Origin: Bacteroidales bacterium
GTDB taxonomy: Bacteria > Bacteroidota > Bacteroidia > Bacteroidales > B18-G4
Reading direction: 5' to 3'
NCBI GenBank assembly: GCA_023145125.1
Contig: JAGLEK010000199.1
Span: forward strand, 1-6,598
Length of the DNA: 6,598 bases
Below are positions 1 through 4,926 of the stretch, piece by piece. Within the stretch, counting starts at the first letter, position 1; each line of letters opens with the position of its first letter. A program made the translations under genes and the position numbers. Below the pieces are notes generated by a model, which was not told where the DNA came from, did not search any database, and worked only from the letters and a program-made list of their open reading frames with translations.

Positions 1-88
1 CCCAAGCGCGTAGCGCTTGTTCAATGGTACAGTTGGATTTCGCACCAGGCCAGAACGCTTGTGCAAAAGCATGATATATCGCTAAGGA
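1..88. other. Window-edge stretch after ligA, possible start of a further leftward gene
   Basis: This stretch lies downstream of the ligA stop codon. On the minus strand an ATG at 72-70 opens a frame that stays open to the window edge (24 codons, beginning MLLHKRSGLVRNP). A second minus-strand frame and one plus-strand frame are also free of stops here, so an open frame this short carries little weight. No ribosome binding site is visible before the ATG, although that is common in this kind of genome. I do not recognise the peptide. No tRNA-like arms are seen. The stretch also carries the hairpin listed separately. Confidence 0.2.
3..19 (-). repeat. Perfect 7-bp inverted repeat (hairpin) downstream of ligA
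   Basis: CAAGCGC at 3-9 and GCGCTTG at 13-19 are perfect reverse complements around the 3-base loop GTA. The hairpin lies about 70 bases beyond the ligA stop, where a transcript end could fall. However, on the leftward strand the stem is followed by GGG and not by a T-run within the window. An intrinsic terminator is therefore not supported, and it may simply be a palindromic repeat. Confidence 0.4.
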
Positions 89-2131
89 TTATTTCAACAA
101 TTCCAAAAACTGAGGCAGATCAAGAATTTCAATTCCTGACTTTTCCGCCTTTTCCAGTTTGGAAGGGCCGGCATTGGCCCCGGCAAGGAGGTAATTTGTT
201 TTTGCTGAGAGGGAAGTAGTGCTTTTTCCTCCGTAATGCTCTATCATCTCTTTAATCTCATCCCTGGAGTGATCATCGAAAGTACCGCTGACCACAAATG
301 TCTTTCCATCCAATAGCTGGGGAATGGTGGATTCATTTTCCGGGATATTCATTTGCAGCCCGGCCTCTTTCAGCAAGTTTATCAATTCCCTGGTTTCCGG
401 ATTGCTGAAGTAGTCAACGACAGAGCGGGCAATTTTTTCGCCTATTTCATGAATGTCGATAAGTGCCTCCATATTTGCAGAGGCAACTGCATCGATTGAT
501 TTAAAGTGCCTGGCAAGGATCTTGGCCACTGTCTCGCCGACATGCCTGATACCCAGTGCAAACAGGACACGCTCGAAGGGTACTTTCAGCGACGCCCTGA
601 TGCCATTGATAATATTCTCAGTCGTCTTATCTTTAAAACTAACTTTTCTTTCCTTCTTATCATCCTCTGCCGGATACACCTTCTCGAGGCCCAGGATGTC
701 ATTATATTTTATTGTATAAAGGTCTGCAACACTTCTGATGATACCATTCTCATAGAGTATTTCCACCTTTCCTTCGCCAAGGCTGTCGATGTCCATGGCA
801 CGCCTGCTGATGAAATGCTCGATACGGCCTTTGATCTGTGGCGGGCATGCAGCATCGTTAGGACAAAAATGTGCAGCCTCATCTTCATGCTTCAGCAGTT
901 TTGTTCCGCAATCAGGACATTCATCAATAAAATGAATGGGTCCGGCATCTGCCTTCCTGTCTTTTTTTACCACTCCTGTAATCTTGGGGATAATATCCCC
1001 TCCCTTTTCCACCTGTAGCAAGTCACCGTCGTGCAGGTCTAATTTCGTAATGATGTCGGCATTATGCAGGGAGGCGCGTTTCACAATGGTGCCTGCCAGG
1101 GGCACAGGCTCGAGGTTTGCAACCGGGGTGACAGCACCCGTCCTGCCCACCTGGTAGCTCACAGAAAGAAGGCGCGTGGTGGCTTGCTCTGCCATGAATT
1201 TATAGGCAATTGCCCATCGCGGGCTTTTGGCAGTAAAGCCGAGGTCCTGCTGTTGCAGGAAATCGTTTACCTTGATCACCACACCGTCGATATCAAAAGG
1301 CAATTCCGGCCTGGCACCTTCCATCTCATGGATGAAATTAAAGATTTGCTGCTGATCCTTCGTCTTGATGATATATTCAGATATTTTGAAACCCCATTTT
1401 TTCGCCTCCATCAGGTTTTCGTAATGCGAATCAAATGGAAGGTTTTTGCCATGTATACTGTAGAAAATACAGTCAAGTGGCCGTTTGGCTACCTCGGAAG
1501 AATCCTGCATTTTGACACTGCCGGAAGCAGAATTACGTGGATTGGCAAATAATGGCTCTCCGGCTTCTTCCCTCTCCCTGTTGATCTTTTCAAATCCCTT
1601 ATGCGGAAGGAATATCTCGCCCCTGATCTCCAATTCCTGTGGGTGATCACCGTGTAAAAGCAACGGAATGCTCCTGATGGTCCTGATATTGGCCGTAACA
1701 TCATCTCCCTGTGTGCCATCTCCACGTGTTACTGCACGAATGAAGTTGCCTTGCTCATAGGTGATGGAGATAGCAACACCATCATACTTCAATTCACAAA
1801 CGTAATCAGGGTCTTTATCGAGGTCTTTTCTTATCCGTTGGCCAAAGGCTATGATCTCTTCCTCTGAATATGTATTGGAGAGGCTGAGCATCGGTGTTTT
1901 GTGTGTTACCGTGGGAAAGTCTTTGGTGATAACGCCACCGATGCGTTTAGCGGGTGAATTAGGGTCAGAAAATTGGGGATATTCGGTTTCCAGGCGGATC
2001 AACTCTTCCAACAGCATGTCGAACTCATAGTCGCTGATCACGGGTGATGAAAGTACGTAATAATTATGGTTATGCTGACGGAGTTGCCGGCTTAGTTCAT
2101 CAATCCTCAGTTTTGCCTCTTCTGCCTTCAT
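89..2131 (-). CDS. ligA: NAD+-dependent DNA ligase LigA
   Basis: This cytoplasmic enzyme seals nicks in duplex DNA during replication and repair, using NAD+ to form a ligase-AMP intermediate. The 680-residue length is normal for the family. An N-terminal Ia domain (about 1-70) is followed by the adenylation domain with the KxDG motif KYDG, placing the catalytic lysine at K115. The motifs RGEIFL (about 170-175) and DGVVIKV (about 282-288) follow, then an OB fold (about 320-395). A four-cysteine zinc finger (C405, C408, C423, C429), helix-hairpin-helix repeats (about 440-590) and a C-terminal BRCT domain (about 605-680) complete the protein. All key residues are present and the gene looks intact. 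An acidic and lysine-rich insert of roughly 16 residues lies near 485-500, inside the HhH region. The start is 5 bases after the stop of the upstream glycosyltransferase gene, which suggests translational coupling and co-transcription. Confidence 0.98.
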   Translation of the reverse strand: MKAEEAKLRIDELSRQLRQHNHNYYVLSSPVISDYEFDMLLEELIRLETEYPQFSDPNSPAKRIGGVITKDFPTVTHKTPMLSLSNTYSEEEIIAFGQRIRKDLDKDPDYVCELKYDGVAISITYEQGNFIRAVTRGDGTQGDDVTANIRTIRSIPLLLHGDHPQELEIRGEIFLPHKGFEKINREREEAGEPLFANPRNSASGSVKMQDSSEVAKRPLDCIFYSIHGKNLPFDSHYENLMEAKKWGFKISEYIIKTKDQQQIFNFIHEMEGARPELPFDIDGVVIKVNDFLQQQDLGFTAKSPRWAIAYKFMAEQATTRLLSVSYQVGRTGAVTPVANLEPVPLAGTIVKRASLHNADIITKLDLHDGDLLQVEKGGDIIPKITGVVKKDRKADAGPIHFIDECPDCGTKLLKHEDEAAHFCPNDAACPPQIKGRIEHFISRRAMDIDSLGEGKVEILYENGIIRSVADLYTIKYNDILGLEKVYPAEDDKKERKVSFKDKTTENIINGIRASLKVPFERVLFALGIRHVGETVAKILARHFKSIDAVASANMEALIDIHEIGEKIARSVVDYFSNPETRELINLLKEAGLQMNIPENESTIPQLLDGKTFVVSGTFDDHSRDEIKEMIEHYGGKSTTSLSAKTNYLLAGANAGPSKLEKAEKSGIEILDLPQFLELLK

Positions 2132-2139
2132 CCTGCTTA
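2132..2139 (-). promoter_or_regulatory. Stop-start junction between the glycosyltransferase gene and ligA
   Basis: Read leftward the junction is TAA-GCAGG-ATG. The upstream stop codon and the ligA start are only 5 bases apart. The AGG touches the ATG, too close for a normally spaced Shine-Dalgarno pairing. Reinitiation by ribosomes finishing the upstream gene is the likeliest way ligA is translated from a shared message. That is inference from spacing alone. Confidence 0.5.
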
Positions 2140-3699
2140 TTCAATTTTGTGGGGGCGACTTTGTGTATTTCTGTAAATATACACATTTTGATTCTCATTT
2201 ACGGGGTTGAGCCAGAATAATATACGATCGATCATGCCGGGTGATACGGTGGTTTCATAGACAATATCAGGGAACACTTTTTTAACTTCCGCCAATCTGT
2301 ATTCAATGTTCTTCTCGCCCTCAAAAATGACAAAATCAGGCATATTCAGATAATTTTCTTTATACCATGCGCCCACAACACTTGCCGGCCTGGTATTATT
2401 TATTTCGCTATAGCCTGCCCATTGTCCGAGGTAATACATGGGTAAAAGGTTGACGCCGTCCTTGTTTGAGTTTTCTACCAGGATGTTGTCAATGTCTTGG
2501 TATTTTGAAAGATAACACATGCTTTCCACGCGGGCGCGCTTACTATATGTGGTTGAGATCACTAATAGTAAGATGATGTTTATCAGCCAGAAGAAACCCC
2601 AGGAAGAGCGATGTAAAGCCTTCTTCCCTGCCCAGAATCTGGACTTTTGCAAGAAGTGGTACCAACCCGCAGTCCCTGCAATTATAAAGAATGGTATCAG
2701 TGGCAGGATGAATCTTTCCTGTTTGCCTGGGTAGTAGGAATGAAATATGAGAAATAACATCACCGGCAGGAATATGAGCAGGTATTTCCTCCAAACTTTG
2801 ATAAAAGCATAAAAGAACCCAAAGATCAGGAAAAAACTGATGGGTGGTATGAGCGCCAGCATGATCACCAGCATATATTGATACCAGGGACCTATGTTGT
2901 ATTCCGCATAGCTGTGCATGTTGTAATCAATGTACTCCAGCAGTTCTGCAAAGGGATACCCCCAAACATAAATATCTATTGTGGCCAGTAAGAGAAATGC
3001 TGTGATAAGCACTCCGATGCCGGTTGTGATGGCCTCTTTCCATCTTCCAAGGATCAACAGGCCCAGGCCAATGCCCCCGATGTAAACCATTGATTGAAAC
3101 CGCATGCAGAAGGCAATGCCTAGTATCAGGCCTGCCAACAGTCCCTGCAAGAAGGGATTTCTCTTTTTCTTGTCATTTATGAGGATCCATGTGCCCCAGA
3201 AAAGGAAAGGGACACATGTGAACTCAACCAGGTTTCTTACACTGATGAAGGGAAACATCCAGAGCAGCGCAAGCAACAAACCCGAGATTCCGGCAGCTTT
3301 CTGTCCTCCGATCTTTAGAGTTATCTTATACCCCAGGATCACAACGACCATCGACAATGCTGCATGCAAGAAGCGGATAACATACATTTTTCCCTGCGGA
3401 TCGTCGAATCCCAGGAATGAGAAGAACCTGAACAGGACATAATGCAATCCGGTATAAAACAGGTTATGTCCGGTAGGACCATTATTACCCTCGCTTTCAG
3501 GCAGCCATCTGTTATAATCAAATCCATCTACCCATGATTGGGATGCTTCGATGATAAGGAAATGGTCGTCGAACCATCCAAATCCCCTGGAAAAGATAAC
3601 AGCGACCAGGCGGCTGACAATAGCCAGCAAAATAATGACACGTAAAGGATTTTCTTCCCATTCCCTGTTTATTTCAGCTACAATCTTGCTAACACGCAT
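2137..3699 (-). CDS. Multi-pass GT-C family glycosyltransferase, ALG9/GPI mannosyltransferase-like
   Basis: This is a 520-residue integral membrane protein with about 9-11 hydrophobic segments between residues 20 and 385, followed by a soluble C-terminal part of roughly 135 residues. The first loop after membrane segment 1 carries WFDDHF (42-47). Paired acidic residues at this place are the expected catalytic or metal site of GT-C enzymes that use polyprenyl-phosphate sugars. A later loop has H320 and GKQERF (325-330), just before a hydrophobic LPLIPFF segment. This resembles the HKExRF signature of the GT22 group (ALG9, PIG-B), with H and E replaced by G and Q. The enzyme probably transfers a sugar, perhaps mannose, to a lipid-linked or surface glycan on the outer face of the inner membrane. 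Donor and acceptor cannot be told from sequence. The start is supported by an in-frame TGA three codons upstream (3711-3709). It sits between usp and ligA, most likely in one operon. A GT39/PMT-type assignment is the main alternative. Confidence 0.8.
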   Translation of the reverse strand: MRVSKIVAEINREWEENPLRVIILLAIVSRLVAVIFSRGFGWFDDHFLIIEASQSWVDGFDYNRWLPESEGNNGPTGHNLFYTGLHYVLFRFFSFLGFDDPQGKMYVIRFLHAALSMVVVILGYKITLKIGGQKAAGISGLLLALLWMFPFISVRNLVEFTCVPFLFWGTWILINDKKKRNPFLQGLLAGLILGIAFCMRFQSMVYIGGIGLGLLILGRWKEAITTGIGVLITAFLLLATIDIYVWGYPFAELLEYIDYNMHSYAEYNIGPWYQYMLVIMLALIPPISFFLIFGFFYAFIKVWRKYLLIFLPVMLFLIFHSYYPGKQERFILPLIPFFIIAGTAGWYHFLQKSRFWAGKKALHRSSWGFFWLINIILLLVISTTYSKRARVESMCYLSKYQDIDNILVENSNKDGVNLLPMYYLGQWAGYSEINNTRPASVVGAWYKENYLNMPDFVIFEGEKNIEYRLAEVKKVFPDIVYETTVSPGMIDRILFWLNPVNENQNVYIYRNTQSRPHKIE

Positions 3700-3751
3700 A
3701 AGAATGGTTCAAGTGAAGGGATCTGCCGTTGTGAAAAATCGGACCTCTAAC

Positions 3752-4618
3752 CTATATTAGCGTAATATACTCGTAATATACCTTGCCGGTCATTACCGGG
3801 TTGATACACATCACAGGTATTTTGGCCTTGTTGAACATCATCTTTTCATCCCAGGCCCCGGCGTTGAAATTGGGTGAGAAAATATCTGCATCAGTCATGA
3901 TCATGATCATGTCAGCTTTTTCTGCCGTAGCATATTCAATCATCTTTCCGGCAAAATTTCCTGATTTTTCAGCATCCTGGATACTATAGGTGATGTTGTT
4001 CTTATCAAATGCTTCTTTGATCTGGCCGGTGACCACATTTAATTTTCCTGCCAGGATGGGGTCGGTGTGTGGTTCCCTGAAAATATTGATCACAGAGCCA
4101 AATGTTTTGGCGATATGCATAGCCCACTGTACCTGTTGCCGGGCTTCGGTAAAGCTGTTGATAGGGAAAACAATCTTTTTATAACCCTTGTCAAATGATT
4201 TATCCTGAACGACAATAGTTGGTACAGGTGATTTGGTGACCACCTTGAGGGCGTGGCTCCCAACAAGGTATTGCAAGCCCTTTTTGCCATGTGTGCCCAG
4301 TATCATGATTTTGGCCCCCATATCTGACGCAGCCTCATGGATCTCATTGAAAATACTTCCTTCACGTGTTATAGTCTCCACTGAAATACGAGACTTCTCC
4401 CTGATATCATTGGCAATATCATTCAATTTATCGGCGATGGCTGAAACATCCAGATCAGCCTTTTTTAACTGTGATTTTGTTTCACTATTGATCACATGGA
4501 TGATAACAAGTTTATAGTTGAGGTATTCAGCCAGTTCAACACCATGGTTGATGGCATTCTGGCATATTTCGGAAAAATCTGTCGGTACGAGAACAATGTC
4601 GTTCAGTTGCTGTGCCAT
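3752..4618 (-). CDS. Universal stress protein with two tandem UspA domains
   Basis: This cytoplasmic protein of 288 residues is two Usp folds in tandem, about twice the single-domain length. Domain 1 (about 5-138) has the opening strand with PTDFSE (D14) and a glycine loop G108-T-H-G111 with G120-S121. These match the G-2x-G-9x-G(S/T) ATP-binding motif, except that the second spacer is eight residues, not nine. It is followed by the typical SPVPTIVV strand. Domain 2 (about 147-275) keeps the fold pattern (KKIVFPINSF, AKIPVMCI) but has no G-2x-G loop, and asparagine replaces the aspartate in its first strand. It probably does not bind ATP and may serve dimerisation. Usp proteins are linked to stress survival and nucleotide sensing. 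The specific role here is unknown. This is the first gene of the apparent leftward operon, 52 bases ahead of the glycosyltransferase gene. No Shine-Dalgarno is seen. The leader is AT-rich. Confidence 0.93.
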   Translation of the reverse strand: MAQQLNDIVLVPTDFSEICQNAINHGVELAEYLNYKLVIIHVINSETKSQLKKADLDVSAIADKLNDIANDIREKSRISVETITREGSIFNEIHEAASDMGAKIMILGTHGKKGLQYLVGSHALKVVTKSPVPTIVVQDKSFDKGYKKIVFPINSFTEARQQVQWAMHIAKTFGSVINIFREPHTDPILAGKLNVVTGQIKEAFDKNNITYSIQDAEKSGNFAGKMIEYATAEKADMIMIMTDADIFSPNFNAGAWDEKMMFNKAKIPVMCINPVMTGKVYYEYITLI

Positions 4619-4651
4619 ATAAAATAATTTAGTGAGGTTAATTAGTTAAAA

Positions 4652-4683
4652 CAAAAATAGGAAAAATATATCAGAATAATAAA
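4652..4683 (-). promoter_or_regulatory. Putative Bacteroidota-type promoter for the usp operon
   Basis: Read leftward, TTTA (4683-4680), a 20-base spacer, then TATTTTTG (4659-4652). The second box fits the Bacteroidota -7 consensus TAnnTTTG exactly, the first matches TTTG in three of four bases, and the spacing falls in the accepted range. It predicts a transcript start near 4645 and a short AT-rich leader of about 25-30 bases before the usp ATG. The surrounding DNA is very AT-rich, so chance matches are possible. Confidence 0.5.
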
Positions 4684-4769
4684 TTCATTTTTTGCAGAAG
4701 ATCATCATATCAGGAATATAGTATTACGTATTGCGCTAATGATTTATTGCCCAACGGCCATTAGCCTGT

Positions 4770-4786
4770 CCTGAGCTTGTCGAAGG
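4770..4786. repeat. 17-base word CCTGAGCTTGTCGAAGG
   Basis: I recognise this word, and its reverse complement CCTTCGACAAGCTCAGG, as one that recurs in intergenic DNA of many unrelated bacteria. Only one copy lies in this window, so its repeat status rests on prior familiarity and not on this sequence. Its outer CCT/AGG bases can pair, but the full hairpin is imperfect. Confidence 0.5.
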
Positions 4787-4797
4787 GCCTATCGTCT

Positions 4798-4831
4798 GGC
4801 GCCTGAAGCCAGGTTTCTGGTGGCTTGTGCC
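4798..4831. repeat. Imperfect hairpin in the intergenic repeat block
   Basis: AAGCCA at 4806-4811 pairs with TGGCTT at 4821-4826 around a 9-base loop. GGC at 4798-4800 can pair with GCC at 4829-4831 outside an asymmetric internal loop. No T-run follows on either strand and no gene ends here, so it is not a terminator. An alternative small hairpin uses CCAG and CTGG within the loop. Confidence 0.35.
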
Positions 4832-4860
4832 TGTTTATAGCGAATTTCTGATCTCTGCCA

Positions 4861-4895
4861 CCCAACGCCCAGCGCCTAACGCCTAATGCCCATTG
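4861..4895. repeat. Degenerate 7-bp tandem repeat, consensus CCYARYG
   Basis: Five consecutive heptads are visible: CCCAACG (4861), CCCAGCG (4868), CCTAACG (4875), CCTAATG (4882) and CCCATTG (4889). The first four fit CCYARYG and the fifth departs at one base. A lone related copy, CCCAACG, starts at 4750. The array is short, non-coding and has no spacers. Slippage in a low-complexity intergenic repeat would explain it. Confidence 0.65.
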
Positions 4896-4922
4896 GCAAA
4901 CGCCAAACTTTTACTAAATTAG
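4893..4922 (+). promoter_or_regulatory. Weak candidate promoter with embedded palindrome before the phosphatase gene
   Basis: TTGG (4893-4896), an 18-base spacer and TAAATTAG (4915-4922) resemble the TTTG / TAnnTTTG pattern with one mismatch in each box. The -7 box is only four bases from the ATG, so the message would be leaderless or nearly so. TTGGC (4893-4897) and GCCAA (4902-4906) form a perfect palindrome with a 4-base gap that overlaps the upstream box and could be an operator. Support is weak. Confidence 0.3.
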
Positions 4923-4926
4923 CATC

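Larger units (their letters stand above)
4749..4897. repeat. Repeat-rich block with imperfect inverted ends, MITE-like or REP-like
   Basis: The reverse complement of 4749-4766 matches 4881-4897 at about 14 of 17 positions, so the block is bounded by imperfect inverted copies. Inside are CCTGAGCTTGTCGAAGG at 4770-4786, a hairpin near 4798-4831, and 7-base tandem repeats. No coding capacity and no flanking target-site duplication are evident. The nature of the element is inference: it could be a decayed non-autonomous element, a dispersed intergenic repeat, or coincidental similarity between CCYARYG heptads. Confidence 0.4.
4619..4926. other. Divergent intergenic region of about 308 bases
   Basis: No gene is supported here. 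The left third (4619-4740) is AT-rich and carries the putative usp promoter. The right two thirds (about 4749-4906) are GC-richer and filled with repeat-like sequence: imperfect inverted ends, a common 17-base word, a hairpin and degenerate heptads. The last 20 bases before the phosphatase start are AT-rich again. Both neighbouring genes read away from this region. Confidence 0.8.

Noticed and set aside
3..19. Hairpin considered as an intrinsic terminator for ligA
   Set aside because: There is no T-run after the stem on the leftward strand within the window, so it is listed only as an inverted repeat.
20..88. Edge region considered as a tRNA gene
   Set aside because: No T-arm consensus, anticodon stem or acceptor stem pairing could be found.
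453..1552. Several open frames of 73-170 codons on the plus strand inside ligA
   Set aside because: They lie opposite a full-length, motif-complete ligase gene, and their translations show no recognisable domain. They are antisense shadows.
4861..4902. Heptad repeats considered as a CRISPR array
   Set aside because: The units are 7 bases, degenerate and contiguous, without spacers, and there are no cas genes in the window.
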